Assembly: GCF_014836775.1 (NCBI RefSeq)
Contig: NZ_JACSQD010000001.1
Span: forward strand, 664,185 to 728,184
From: Arthrobacter gallicola
GTDB taxonomy: Bacteria; Actinomycetota; Actinomycetes; Actinomycetales; Micrococcaceae
Reading direction: 5' to 3'
DNA length: 64,000 nucleotides
Shown: piece by piece, positions 45,630 to 54,694 of the stretch
How the letters are laid out: the number at the start of each line of letters is the position of its first letter
Numbering within the stretch: the first letter of the stretch is position 1
The notes under the pieces: model-generated
Seen by the model: the letters and a program-made list of their open reading frames with translations, nothing else
Databases searched by the model: none
What the model was told of the DNA's origin: nothing
Made by a program: the position numbers and the translations under genes

Positions 45630-45971
45630 CTAACTCCTGCTGAACGCGTCCAGTCGCGCCTGGGCCTCGTCTTCGCGGCGGGTCCGCAGCTCGTAGTCGA
45701 TGAACGCATCGATCATGGCCCGGTAGGTCCGCTCCACCACTGTGGAGTCCTGATCCTGCGCTTCGGCGGTCTGCCGGACGTGGTTGATTACTTCGTCGAT
45801 CCGGTCTCTGGCCCTGACCTGGGCGTCGTCGTCCTTGAGTCCTCCGGCGAGCCGGACCAGCCTTTCCCGGCGCCAGATGAGCGCCACAATCTCTTCGTCA
45901 ATCTCGTCTATCGCGGTGCGCACGGCATCGAGCTGCTCGGTCATGGGGTCTGTTTCTACTGTTTCAGCCAT
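45630..45971 (-). CDS. AroQ-type chorismate mutase
   Basis: A 113-residue all-helical protein starting at MAETVETDP (45971). The AroQ pattern is visible: AVRTAIDEIDEEIVALIWRR with the first active-site arginine, then LVRLAGGLK with the lysine, RARDRIDEVINHVR, and a C-terminal helix YRAMIDAFIDYEL. It would convert chorismate to prephenate for Phe/Tyr. Small actinobacterial enzymes of this kind can depend on DAHP synthase for full activity. It is 10 bp from the MMPL gene in the same direction and convergent with the CoA transferase. Confidence 0.85.
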   Translation of the reverse strand: MAETVETDPMTEQLDAVRTAIDEIDEEIVALIWRRERLVRLAGGLKDDDAQVRARDRIDEVINHVRQTAEAQDQDSTVVERTYRAMIDAFIDYELRTRREDEAQARLDAFSRS

Positions 45972-45981
45972 GTGATCCAGC

Positions 45982-48222
45982 TTATCGGGAGCCGGCACCG
46001 GCCTCTTGCGGCTCATCAGTCCTGGAGACTTTGGCGAGTTTGGAAGGCCACCAGATCTTCGGGCCAATGTCATAGGACAGCGCCGGCACCAGCAGCGAGC
46101 GCACCACCAGGGTATCCAGCAGCACCCCGAAGGAGACAATGAAGGCGATCTGTGCCAGGAACAGCACCGGGATAACGCCAAGCGCGGCAAAGGTCGCGGC
46201 CAGCACAATGCCCGCCGACGTAATCACCCCGCCGGTAATCATCAGCCCGCGGATCACCCCGTTCCGGGTTCCGTGGACAAGGCTCTCCTCCCGGACACGG
46301 GTCATCAGGAAGATGTTGTAGTCCACGCCCAGCGCCACCAGGAAGATGAACCCGTACAGCGGAACCGCCGGATCGGCACCGGGGAAGTCCAGCACCTGGT
46401 TGAACACCAGTGCGGAGATCCCCAGGGTGGCACCGAAGGAGAGCATCACGGTGAGGATCAGCAGCACAGGCGCCAGGATGGAACGCAGCAGGAGCATCAG
46501 CAGGAACAGGATGACCACCAGCACCACGGGAATGATCAGGTTCCGGTCATGGGTTGCGGCGGCATTGGTGTCCACACTGGTGGCCGTGGTGCCGCCCACC
46601 AGGACACCTGGATAGCCGGCAAGGTCCGAGCGCAGTTCCTTCACCGTGTCCTGCGCCGCGTCGGAGTCCGGATCCTGGGTCAGGGTCGCTTCAAGCAGCA
46701 CCTGGCCGTCCACGGTCTTCGGTGCCGCGGATTCCGACCCGGGAATCGGCGGCACCTGCACGCCGTCGCCAGTGACCGGGAGCTGCCCGGCCGGTGTTCC
46801 GGAGGCGGCGACGGACACCGAGGCGATGTCCGGGTTAGCCAGTACCGTGTTGGCCACCGCCTGCAGCTCGTCCTGCGGAGCAATGATCAGCACCGGGCTG
46901 CCCGAGCCGGAGGGGAAATGCTCGCCGAGGACCTCCTGCCCGTCCCCTGACTGGGTCTCGCCAAGCACCACGTCGCTCTGCGGTATTCCGCTGGCCCGGA
47001 ACTGCAGGGTTCCGACGGCGGCGGCTGCCAGGACGATGGCACAGATGAGCCAGGTGCGGCGCGGGTGGGACCTAATGGTCCGGGCAGTCCGCGCCCAGAT
47101 TCCCTTCGACTCATGGTCCAGTTCGGCATGCCCGGAACCGAACACGGGCCGGCGCGGCCAAAAGGCCGCCCGGCCGAAAACGAACAGCAGCGCCGGCAGC
47201 AGCGTCATGGCTGCGAGGAAAGAGAAGGCAATACCGATCGACGCCACCGGAGCCAGCGCCTTGTTGGAGTTCAGATCGCTCAGCAGCAGGCAGAGCAGCC
47301 CGGCAATGACGGTGGCCGCAGATGCCAGGACCGGCTCGAACGTGCCCTTCAGCGCGGCCCAGGTGGCACTCCAGCGGTCACTGTAATCGCGCAGGGTTTC
47401 CCGGTAGCGCGAGACGTAGAGCAGCGAATAGTCGGTGGCTGCACCGATACCGAGGATGAACAGGATGCCCTGGACCTGGCCGTTGATGCTCACCAGGTTT
47501 GCCTTGGCCAGCCAGAACACCACCAGGATCGCAGCGGAGAGGGCGAATATTGAGGTCAGCAGCACCAGGATGGGCAGCAGCGGCGAGCGGTAGACAATGA
47601 TCAGGATGACCAGCACCGCTCCCACAGCCACTAGCAGCAGTGTGCCGTCAATTCCGCTGAATGCGTCGGAGATGTCCGCCAGCTGCCCGGCCGGACCGGT
47701 CACGTAACCGTCCAGGTCCTCCGGGGGTGATCCGTCCGCGATCAGGCTGCGCAGGTTCTCCACCGACGTTGTTGTCTCGGAGTCATCTGCCACCGGCACA
47801 AAGAACTCGGCGGCCTTGCCGTCCTGCGAGTACTGGACGGGAGAGATCTCGCCGGCTACGCCCTGCGCGCCTTCGACTGCCTGGGCACGCCCTTCGATGA
47901 AGGTGCGGTCCTCCGCGGTCAGCCCGCCGTCGTTCACGAACACCACGACGGCGGGAATCGCGTTGCTGTCACTGAACTGTTCCTGCAGGTCAGCAACCTG
48001 GGTGGAGGCAGAGCTGGCCGGCAGGTAGGAGGCCTGGTCATTTTCCGTGACTTCGCTGATTTTTCCGAAGTACGGTCCGCCGATCCCTCCGACCACAAAC
48101 CAGACGATGATCAGCACCACGGGAATGAGTATCCTCAGCCAGGCCGGAGGGCCGTTCCTGCTTCCAGGGCCGGCGGGCGAACGCCCTTGTGCACCGGTAT
48201 CTGGAGGGATCGCTGTGCTCAT
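45982..48222 (-). CDS. MMPL/RND-family membrane transporter
   Basis: A 746-residue protein starting at MSTAIPPDTG (48222). It has two repeats, each with one membrane helix, a large extracytoplasmic loop and a five-helix bundle. The signature GIGAATDYSLLYVSRYRE in the first and VALGVDYNIFLMTRVREES in the second carry the Asp-Tyr pairs of proton relay in MMPL proteins. It probably exports a lipid or drug; the substrate is unknown. The C-terminus ends in a short charged tail. Confidence 0.92.
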   Translation of the reverse strand: MSTAIPPDTGAQGRSPAGPGSRNGPPAWLRILIPVVLIIVWFVVGGIGGPYFGKISEVTENDQASYLPASSASTQVADLQEQFSDSNAIPAVVVFVNDGGLTAEDRTFIEGRAQAVEGAQGVAGEISPVQYSQDGKAAEFFVPVADDSETTTSVENLRSLIADGSPPEDLDGYVTGPAGQLADISDAFSGIDGTLLLVAVGAVLVILIIVYRSPLLPILVLLTSIFALSAAILVVFWLAKANLVSINGQVQGILFILGIGAATDYSLLYVSRYRETLRDYSDRWSATWAALKGTFEPVLASAATVIAGLLCLLLSDLNSNKALAPVASIGIAFSFLAAMTLLPALLFVFGRAAFWPRRPVFGSGHAELDHESKGIWARTARTIRSHPRRTWLICAIVLAAAAVGTLQFRASGIPQSDVVLGETQSGDGQEVLGEHFPSGSGSPVLIIAPQDELQAVANTVLANPDIASVSVAASGTPAGQLPVTGDGVQVPPIPGSESAAPKTVDGQVLLEATLTQDPDSDAAQDTVKELRSDLAGYPGVLVGGTTATSVDTNAAATHDRNLIIPVVLVVILFLLMLLLRSILAPVLLILTVMLSFGATLGISALVFNQVLDFPGADPAVPLYGFIFLVALGVDYNIFLMTRVREESLVHGTRNGVIRGLMITGGVITSAGIVLAATFAALGVIPVLFLAQIAFIVSFGVLLDTLVVRSLLVPALSYDIGPKIWWPSKLAKVSRTDEPQEAGAGSR

Positions 48223-48427
48223 GGGTCTCGTCGCATTCTCGCGAGAGCGTGGGCCAGCCCGTATCCGGGCCGATTCCCCGCCGGTGGGCATGCACTGCTG
48301 GAAATCCCATGACAGCCTTTGACCGGTCTCCGCGTCAACACATCCGGGCCGGCCGGTGCCTGCGCGGCACAAAAGACATGCGTGTGAGGTTCTGGGATTG
48401 GCGGCTTTTCAGTGGCAGGATCGGATC

Positions 48428-48952
48428 ATGTTGCCCCAGTTGAGTGTCGTCACCCTCGGTGTGCGTGATGTCGAAGTTACCTATGCGTTTTACGCCCGGC
48501 TGGGCTGGGAACCGCTCCAGTACGTGGCCGGCGAAGTGGTCTTCTTTCAGGTGGGCCACGGAGTGCTGCTCTCGTTCTTCCGCAGCGACCATCTGGCTGC
48601 AGAATCCGGAGCCACGGGAGCCGCCAGTCTGGCTCCGGTCACGCTGGGCCACAATGTGGACTCGCCGAACGACGTCGACGTTATTCTCCACGAAGCTGCG
48701 GCGGCCGGCGGGTCGATTGCCGCTCCCGGTACACAGATGAGCTGGGGAGGGTATTCGGGATACTTCACGGACCCCGACGGGTTCCGCTGGGAGGTGTGCC
48801 ACAACCCGGGTCTGTCGGTGGACGCGAACGGGAAGGTTACCCTGTCCGTCCTGGATCCATTGGGAGGGGAGAGCACCGGTTCCGGAGATGCTCCCGGGGC
48901 ACCGGTGTCAGGGGCAGCGGAGCCAGGGGCAGCCGAGGCCCGGTTGCTGTAG
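48428..48952 (+). CDS. VOC (glyoxalase/bleomycin-resistance fold) family protein
   Basis: A 174-residue protein with the two-module VOC pattern: SVVTLGVRDVEVTYAFYARLGWEP at the start, VFFQVGHGVLLSFF, and the second module ending YFTDPDGFRWEVCHNP, which provides the metal-ligand glutamate. The last 25 residues are Gly/Ala/Pro-rich. Substrate unknown. Its stop is 3 bp from that of the convergent SRAP gene. Confidence 0.85.
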   Translation: MLPQLSVVTLGVRDVEVTYAFYARLGWEPLQYVAGEVVFFQVGHGVLLSFFRSDHLAAESGATGAASLAPVTLGHNVDSPNDVDVILHEAAAAGGSIAAPGTQMSWGGYSGYFTDPDGFRWEVCHNPGLSVDANGKVTLSVLDPLGGESTGSGDAPGAPVSGAAEPGAAEARLL

Positions 48953-48955
48953 AAC

Positions 48956-49915
48956 CTAGAACAGGACGTCCTCCGTGGCAGGCGCCCGCACCCCGTCGGG
49001 TGCGCTGTCCGAAGCGGTGTCCTGCCCCGGTGCAGTGTCCAACCTCGGCGTAGTGTCCAGCCCTGGCACAGTGTCCAACCTTGGTGCTGCGTCCAGCTCC
49101 CGTGGCTCCAGCAGCCACGGACCATCGTTTCGCACACTGCCCACGGCTGGGTCCACCGCACGGATCTGCCAGTTTGACGCCGTCGGGTAGGCCTGGTCCA
49201 GGACCTGGCCCAGCAAATCCAGGGCTCCGGTGTTGTTGAGGGTTCCGAGTGCCGTCCAAGCATCGAGTGCAGCGGAAGACAGCGGCAGCGGAAGCCGGTT
49301 GTGAAGCGCGCCCAGTCCGGCCAGCACCGGGTGGGGATCCTCCGGATCGGGTGCAGCCAACGTGATGATGGTGGTGGACAGCAGCCAGCGGTCCGGGTCC
49401 CCCGGCGGCACAGCCGGGTCCGCCCACCACTCGTACAAACCGGCGAACCAGCTCAGCTTCCCGTCCGGCCGGTGCACAAAGTACGGCTGTTTGCTGTTTC
49501 CCGGGCCGGTTTTCCATTCGTAGTAGCCCTCCATCGGTACCGCGCACCGGCGGGAGAGGACGGCATCCCGGAAGGTCGGCTTTTCCAGCAGGGTTTCGCT
49601 GCGGGCATTAAACGCACGCACACCCACCGAGATGTCCTTCGCCCAGCCCGGAACCAGGCCCCAGCGGGCTACGTGAACCTGGCGGACGGCCTGTGGCTGC
49701 CGGGCGGAAACTTCTCCCTCCCTGACAGTCCCGGTCCCCGCTGTCTGAGGCGCTCCGGTCCCAGTCCCATCGATCAGGCGTTCGAGGACCACCGGGACGT
49801 CGGAGGTCGGCGCCACGTTCCAGGACTGGCGCAGCTCCAGGTTGGCATCAGCTTCAGCTTCGGCCTCCGCCACCAGGTCTCCGATGGCCTTGGCCATGAC
49901 GTATCGTCCGCACAT
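48956..49915 (-). CDS. SOS response-associated peptidase/HMCES-like abasic-site crosslink protein (SRAP, copy 1)
   Basis: A 319-residue SRAP protein. The start must be the ATG of MCGRYVMAK, because Cys2 forms the thiazolidine crosslink to abasic sites after Met removal. The other conserved residues are present: Asn in SWNVAPTSDV, Glu in EGYYEW and His in ALHNRLPLPL. It protects abasic sites in single-stranded DNA. The core ends near residue 275 and is followed by an unusual Leu-Asp-Thr-Pro repeat tail of about 45 residues. A second SRAP gene lies at 63235-63945. Confidence 0.92.
   Translation of the reverse strand: MCGRYVMAKAIGDLVAEAEAEADANLELRQSWNVAPTSDVPVVLERLIDGTGTGAPQTAGTGTVREGEVSARQPQAVRQVHVARWGLVPGWAKDISVGVRAFNARSETLLEKPTFRDAVLSRRCAVPMEGYYEWKTGPGNSKQPYFVHRPDGKLSWFAGLYEWWADPAVPPGDPDRWLLSTTIITLAAPDPEDPHPVLAGLGALHNRLPLPLSSAALDAWTALGTLNNTGALDLLGQVLDQAYPTASNWQIRAVDPAVGSVRNDGPWLLEPRELDAAPRLDTVPGLDTTPRLDTAPGQDTASDSAPDGVRAPATEDVLF
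49017..49106 (-). repeat. 18-bp in-frame tandem repeats in the SRAP C-terminal tail
   Basis: Five units at exact 18-bp spacing (49017, 49035, 49053, 49071, 49089) encode the hexapeptide series PRLDTV / PGLDTT / PRLDTA / PGQDTA. Confidence 0.88.
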
Positions 49916-49990
49916 CTTCCCAGTCTGCCGGTTCCAACGGGCGGGACGGAATTCGGGTGCGCCGCTGCCTGGCTGTCCCGATCCCCGGCC

Positions 49991-50014
49991 CGTCCTGCCG
50001 TCCTGCCGTCCTGC
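49991..50014. repeat. Three copies of CGTCCTGC
   Basis: A perfect 8-bp triplication lies in the non-coding gap between the SRAP start and the phoX stop, followed by a duplicated CCAGCTGGCTA. Confidence 0.8.
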
Positions 50015-50046
50015 CTAGCCGTCCAGCTGGCTATCCATCCAGCTGG

Positions 50047-52224
50047 CTAATTTCCGGGTTTCTCGGGCTTTCCGTTCCCGTTGTTCCCGCTGTTTCCGTT
50101 CCCGTTCCCGGGCTTAGTCTCCTGACGGAATACCTGGACGACGGAGGGCCGGGGTGCCCGAACGGTCCCCGCAGCCGGCACCGCGCCGTCGGGCACGTAG
50201 TCGGGGAAATAGGAGGTGTGCGCACCGTAGCTGCCGTCCTCCCCAGGGTGCTGCACGGCGACGAACACCATGGATTCCTCGTCATGGATCACCGGTCCGC
50301 ACGTTTCGCCGTCACGCGGCACGGAGAGGAACTGCTCCACCTTGCCGCGCTCCCGCCCCTCGAGCGCCACCTTGAACAGGCCGTCGTTGTAGCCAATGCC
50401 CGACGGCGCACCATCGGTGGAGATCCAGAGGTTGCCGGCAGTGTCGAAGGCCAAGTTGTCCGGGCAGGAAATGGGGCTCACCTTTTCCTGCGGGTAGCCG
50501 GAGAAGTACGTGGGATCTCCCTGCGCCGGATCACCGCAGAGCATCAGCAGGTTCCAGCTGAAGGTCGTGGCCGTGGCATCAGAACGGTCCTCCGTGATCT
50601 CCACGATGTGCCCGTCACGGTTTTCCCTCCGCGGGTTGACTTCATCTACCGGTGCGTTGGTGCCGGTGCCGCGGTTGGAGTTGTTGGTGCAGGCCACGTA
50701 CACGCGTCCGGTGGCGGGATTCGGTTCGACGTCCTCACAGCGGTCCATCTTGGTGGCCCCGGCCTTGTCAGCTGCCAGCCGCGTGTAAACCAGCACCTCT
50801 TCCACACTCATGCCCGCGACGGCCGACGTGCCGTGCTCTACCAGCGGGAGCCAGGTGCCTCGGCCGTCGAAACCGCCGTCGGCCGGAACGCTCCCGGAGC
50901 CGTCGATCTCGGCTGCCGGCGAACTCCCGGTGAACCGGGCAACGTACAGGTCGCCCTCGGTCAGCAGGGTCATATTGTGCCGCTTGTTGTTCTTCCGGTA
51001 CTTGTTCTTCGAGACGAACTTATACAGATAATCGAACCGCTCGTCGTCGCCGGAATATGCCACCGCCTTGCCGTTCCGGGCAATGATGACGTTGGCACCC
51101 TCATGCTTGAACCGGCCCAGACTGGTGTGCTTGCGCGGGACTGATTCCGGATCCTCGGGATCCAGTTCCACGATGTACCCGAAACGGTTTGGCTCGTTCC
51201 GGGTCTGCCCCGTTCGGGCGTCAAACCGCGGGTCCTCCCGCTCCCACCCCATGGCCGTGGGATCGCTGCCAAGGCCGTAGCGGCGGTCTTCAGGACTGGT
51301 CCCGCCGGCCCGGAAGAAGCCGTTGAAGTTCTCCTCCCCGGAGAGAACTGTCCCCCACGGCGTGCTCCCGCCGGCGCAGTTACCCAGGGTTCCCAGCACG
51401 TACCGGCCCTGCGGATCCGCGGCGGTCTTCAGCAGGTCCGAGCCGGAGGCAGGCCCGGTGAGCTCGAAGACCGTGTCCAGGGTGATTCGCCGGTTCAGGC
51501 GGGCGCCGCGGACATAGGACCAGGGCGTCCCGCGTGAACTGCGTTCCAGTTCCACCACGGAGAGGCCGACGGCGTTGCGGAAAATGCCGCGCCGCTGCGC
51601 TTCCTCGGCCGCCGTAGCCGGAGCTGCCGGAAACATGATCTGCGGATTGACGTACTCGTGGTTGCAGACCAGCAGTCCTTTTTTGCCGTTGGGCTGGCGG
51701 AGGATCTCCAGGTAGTCATTGTTGTACCCGAATTGGCGGGCCTGGGCCGCTGCGCTCTGCGCGTCGAAGTCGAACTCGGGCGAGTCGGCAAAGAGCGGGT
51801 CGCCCCAGCGCAGCAGCGGTTCCCAGCCGTAGCCTCCGGGGACATCCAGACTGTCGACGGCGGCATCCACCGGTGCTATCGGCGTAAACGCCAGCCGGCC
51901 TGGCTTGGAACTGCCGCGGCCGGGGTCAGCTGCCGCTGCGGGGAGCTCACCACCAAGGGTCAGCACTGCAGCACCCAGGATTCCGGCCGCGCCGGCACCC
52001 AGCGCCGAACGCCGGGAGAGTTCAGCCGAAACGATGTCCCGGAAGTAGCTGTTGGAGGAGGTGTTGCAGACCGCCTTGCTGCAGGCATTGTCACATTTCA
52101 AGGCGCAGGTGACCGCACTGCGCTTTCCGCGGGTGTGCCCGAGCATGGGCAGGAACCTCTTCTTGGCAGGGGGCGGGCCCGAAACAAACGCGGCGCGGGA
52201 ATCAGGGTTCATCTGCTCAGTCAT
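50047..52224 (-). CDS. phoX: PhoX-family (DUF839) alkaline phosphatase, Tat-exported
   Basis: A 725-residue secreted phosphatase. A long N-terminal region with four cysteines (CALKCDNACSKAVC) is followed by a twin-arginine signal SRRSALGAGAAGILGAAVL. The mature enzyme has DUF839 segments: YGWEPLLRWGDPLF, CNHEYVNPQ, GNCAGGSTPWGTVLSGEENF, LGRFKHEGANV, and a C-terminal NLAFDTAGNLWISTDG, matching Ca/Fe-dependent PhoX. It ends in a Gly/Asn/Lys-rich tail. It releases phosphate from esters outside the cell. It is divergent from mrx1 across a 246-bp region with a long inverted repeat. Confidence 0.92.
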   Translation of the reverse strand: MTEQMNPDSRAAFVSGPPPAKKRFLPMLGHTRGKRSAVTCALKCDNACSKAVCNTSSNSYFRDIVSAELSRRSALGAGAAGILGAAVLTLGGELPAAAADPGRGSSKPGRLAFTPIAPVDAAVDSLDVPGGYGWEPLLRWGDPLFADSPEFDFDAQSAAAQARQFGYNNDYLEILRQPNGKKGLLVCNHEYVNPQIMFPAAPATAAEEAQRRGIFRNAVGLSVVELERSSRGTPWSYVRGARLNRRITLDTVFELTGPASGSDLLKTAADPQGRYVLGTLGNCAGGSTPWGTVLSGEENFNGFFRAGGTSPEDRRYGLGSDPTAMGWEREDPRFDARTGQTRNEPNRFGYIVELDPEDPESVPRKHTSLGRFKHEGANVIIARNGKAVAYSGDDERFDYLYKFVSKNKYRKNNKRHNMTLLTEGDLYVARFTGSSPAAEIDGSGSVPADGGFDGRGTWLPLVEHGTSAVAGMSVEEVLVYTRLAADKAGATKMDRCEDVEPNPATGRVYVACTNNSNRGTGTNAPVDEVNPRRENRDGHIVEITEDRSDATATTFSWNLLMLCGDPAQGDPTYFSGYPQEKVSPISCPDNLAFDTAGNLWISTDGAPSGIGYNDGLFKVALEGRERGKVEQFLSVPRDGETCGPVIHDEESMVFVAVQHPGEDGSYGAHTSYFPDYVPDGAVPAAGTVRAPRPSVVQVFRQETKPGNGNGNSGNNGNGKPEKPGN

Positions 52225-52338
52225 GTCTGGTCTTCCTCCGGTGGGGTGCTTGCGCGGCCCACGCTGGCAGCCCCAGGCGGCCTGAAGGCGGACGCTGGTT
52301 TAACGGGAGGTGAATTTCGGGCCTGGTCCGCAGTTCCA

Positions 52339-52384
52339 GGGCTTTCCATTCCATGGAATGAGAGCCTCCGGGAATGGAAAGCCC
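52339..52384. promoter_or_regulatory. 14-bp perfect inverted repeat with nested palindrome between phoX and mrx1
   Basis: GGGCTTTCCATTCC (52339-52352) pairs perfectly with 52371-52384. The left arm also overlaps a separate perfect palindrome CATTCCATGGAATG (52347-52360), so two alternative foldings or two operators are possible. It is in the divergent promoter region. Confidence 0.6.
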
Positions 52385-52470
52385 GGCGCGGATGTTCCCA
52401 TGGCAGCAGAACCAAGCAGTAACCAGCAGCAAGCACGATCCAGCTCAAACGATCCAGCAAGGAGTTCCCA

Positions 52471-52746
52471 ATGCCCGCAACTGCCGAAGCGTTTACCCCC
52501 GAGGCCGGGACCATCACCATGTTCTCGGCCACCTGGTGCGGCTACTGCCGGCGCCTGAAGTCGCAGCTCGACTCCCAGGGCATCGGCTACACGGAGGTCA
52601 ATATCGAGGACGTTGAAGGCACCGCGGAGCTCGTGGAATCCCTGAACGGCGGCAACCAGACCGTGCCCACCGTGATCTTCCCGGACGGCTCGTCGGCAAC
52701 GAACCCTTCCGCGGCTGAGGTCAAGTCCCGCCTGGGCCTCTCATAG
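52471..52746 (+). CDS. mrx1: Mycoredoxin (glutaredoxin-like)
   Basis: A 91-residue thioredoxin-fold protein with an AAGGAG ribosome site. The active site is Cys23-Gly-Tyr-Cys26 (TWCGYCRRLK), followed by the cis-proline NQTVPTVIFPDG and NPSAAEVKSRL, the hallmark pattern of mycobacterial mycoredoxin-1. It reduces protein-mycothiol mixed disulphides. It lies just ahead of mscR, forming a small mycothiol cluster. Confidence 0.92.
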   Translation: MPATAEAFTPEAGTITMFSATWCGYCRRLKSQLDSQGIGYTEVNIEDVEGTAELVESLNGGNQTVPTVIFPDGSSATNPSAAEVKSRLGLS

Positions 52747-52756
52747 GGCAGGGCCC

Positions 52757-52790
52757 GCCGCCGGAAGTCCTCGAAGTGACTCCCGGCGGC
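52757..52790 (+). terminator. GC-rich hairpin after mrx1
   Basis: GCCGCCGG (52757-52764) pairs with CCGGCGGC (52783-52790), starting 10 bp after the mrx1 stop. No T-run follows, so termination is uncertain. Confidence 0.45.
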
Positions 52791-52865
52791 GGCCTCCCTA
52801 GGATGGAGGATGCCCCGTCAACTTCGGGGTGACCTGCGCAATTTCCCGAGAGGCAGCCCATCCCC

Positions 52866-53951
52866 ATGGTTCATAAGGTCCAAGCGGTAGTAGTCAAGGA
52901 AAAGAACGCTCCGGTGAGCATGGAGACCATTCTGGTCCCGGACCCCGGGCCCGGTGAGGCTCTGGTTGATATCCTCACCTGCGGCGTCTGCCACACCGAT
53001 CTGCACTACAAGCAGGGTGGAATCAGTGACGACTACCCCTTCCTCCTGGGACACGAAGCCACCGGCGTGGTGTCCGCCGTCGGCCCCGATGTCACCGAAG
53101 TGGCCCCGGGCGACCGCGTGATCCTGAACTGGCGCGCCGTCTGCGGTGAGTGCCGCGCCTGCCGCAAGGGCCAGCCGCAGTACTGCTTCAACACCCACAA
53201 CGCCACCCAGAAAATGACTCTGGAAGACGGCACCGAGCTCTCTCCTGCCCTGGGCATCGGAGCGTTCGCCGAGAAGACGCTTGTAGCTGCCGGCCAGTGC
53301 ACCAAGGTGGACGACGACGTCGATCCCGCCGCAGTGGGCCTGCTCGGCTGCGGCGTGATGGCCGGCATCGGCGCCGCCATCAATACCGGTGAGGTTAAGC
53401 GCGGGGAATCCGTGGCAGTGATCGGCTGCGGCGGTGTCGGCATCGCTGCAATCGCCGGTGCCAAGCTCGCCGGCGCCACCACCATCATCGCCGTGGACAT
53501 TGATTCCGCGAAGGTCGACCTGGCCCTGGCCAACGGAGCCACGCACGGCATCAACTCCCGCGACGAGGACCCGGTGGAGGCCATCCGCGCACTCACCGGC
53601 GGCAACGGTGCCGACGTCGTCATTGAAGCGGTGGGACGCCCGGAAACTTACAAGCAGGCCTTCTACGCCCGCGACCTCGCCGGCCGCGTGGTCCTGGTGG
53701 GTGTGCCGACCCCGGACATGCAGATTGAACTGCCGCTGGCGGACGTGTTCGGCCGCGGCGGATCCCTGAAGTCCTCCTGGTACGGCGACTGCCTGCCCTC
53801 CCGCGACTTCCCGATGCTGGTGGAGCAGTACAAGCTGGGCCGGCTGGACCTGGATGCCTTCGTCTCCGAGCGGATCGGCCTGGGCGACATCGAAGAAGCC
53901 TTCACCAAGATGCATGACGGCAAGGTCCTGCGCTCGGTGGTTGAACTCTAA
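52866..53951 (+). CDS. mscR: S-(hydroxymethyl)mycothiol dehydrogenase (MscR)
   Basis: A 361-residue class III-like zinc alcohol dehydrogenase. The catalytic zinc region is CGVCHTD (Cys42) and GHEATG (His63). Four structural-zinc cysteines lie in [17 protein letters not shown] (93, 96, 99, 107), and the NAD-binding loop is [10 protein letters not shown]. It oxidises the mycothiol-formaldehyde adduct to S-formylmycothiol and can reduce S-nitrosomycothiol. The stop shares a base with the following metallo-hydrolase start (TAATG). Confidence 0.93.
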   Translation: MVHKVQAVVVKEKNAPVSMETILVPDPGPGEALVDILTCGVCHTDLHYKQGGISDDYPFLLGHEATGVVSAVGPDVTEVAPGDRVILNWRAVCGECRACRKGQPQYCFNTHNATQKMTLEDGTELSPALGIGAFAEKTLVAAGQCTKVDDDVDPAAVGLLGCGVMAGIGAAINTGEVKRGESVAVIGCGGVGIAAIAGAKLAGATTIIAVDIDSAKVDLALANGATHGINSRDEDPVEAIRALTGGNGADVVIEAVGRPETYKQAFYARDLAGRVVLVGVPTPDMQIELPLADVFGRGGSLKSSWYGDCLPSRDFPMLVEQYKLGRLDLDAFVSERIGLGDIEEAFTKMHDGKVLRSVVEL

Positions 53952-54592
53952 TGGCCGCCCGCATCGACAAGGTTGTCACCTCCGGCACCTTCAGCCTGGA
54001 CGGCGGCACCTGGGACGTGGACAACAACGTCTGGATCATCGGCGATGACCTGCAGGTAATCATCATCGACCCGGCCCACGACGTGGACGCGATTGCCGAA
54101 GCCGTTGGTGACCGGGAAGTCATGGGAATCCTGCTCACGCACGGCCACGATGACCACATCCGTGCCGTGGCCGAGGCCCAGGACCGGTTCAGCGCACCGG
54201 TGCTCCTCCACGAGGCGGACCGGATGCTCTGGGACGCGGTGTTCCCGGATGAGGCTCCGGATGACGTCATCGAGGACGGCGATACGTTCGAGATCGCCGG
54301 AGTGACGCTCGAGGCGCTGCACACTCCGGGCCACTCCCCTGGCTCAGTCTGCTTCCTGCTGGATGACGAAGAAGGCAGCACCCCGGTGCTGTTCTCCGGC
54401 GACACGCTGTTCAGCGGCGGCCCCGGAGCCACCGGCCGCTCGTACAGCGACTTCGGGACCATCATCGAGTCCATCCGTGAACGGCTGCTCAGCCTGCCTG
54501 CGGAGACCGTTGTGAACACCGGCCATGGGGATTCGACGACGATCGGTGCCGAGGCTCCGCATCTGGACGAATGGATCGCCCGGGGGCACTAA
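53951..54592 (+). CDS. MBL-fold metallo-hydrolase coupled to MscR
   Basis: A 213-residue glyoxalase II-like hydrolase. The metal motif THGHDDH (64-70) is complete, followed by HTPGHSPGSVCF, LFSGDTLFSGGPG and a final NTGHGDSTTIG. The overlap with mscR suggests it hydrolyses the product S-formylmycothiol to formate and mycothiol, but this is inference from context. The gene is followed by a hairpin. Confidence 0.9.
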   Translation: MAARIDKVVTSGTFSLDGGTWDVDNNVWIIGDDLQVIIIDPAHDVDAIAEAVGDREVMGILLTHGHDDHIRAVAEAQDRFSAPVLLHEADRMLWDAVFPDEAPDDVIEDGDTFEIAGVTLEALHTPGHSPGSVCFLLDDEEGSTPVLFSGDTLFSGGPGATGRSYSDFGTIIESIRERLLSLPAETVVNTGHGDSTTIGAEAPHLDEWIARGH

Positions 54593-54610
54593 GCCCTGAA
54601 CGGTTTTATT

Positions 54611-54646
54611 GAAGGCGCTGTTTCCGGCTTCGGAAGCAGCGCCTTC
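54611..54646 (+). terminator. Hairpin after the mycothiol metallo-hydrolase gene
   Basis: GAAGGCGCTG (54611-54620) pairs with CAGCGCCTTC (54637-54646), with an inner TTCC/GGAA, 18 bp after the stop. There is no T-run on the plus strand. Confidence 0.5.
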
Positions 54647-54694
54647 AGGCTTGCTGCCTGGTTACTAACTTCCGGTACACGCTTCCGGTAATTA

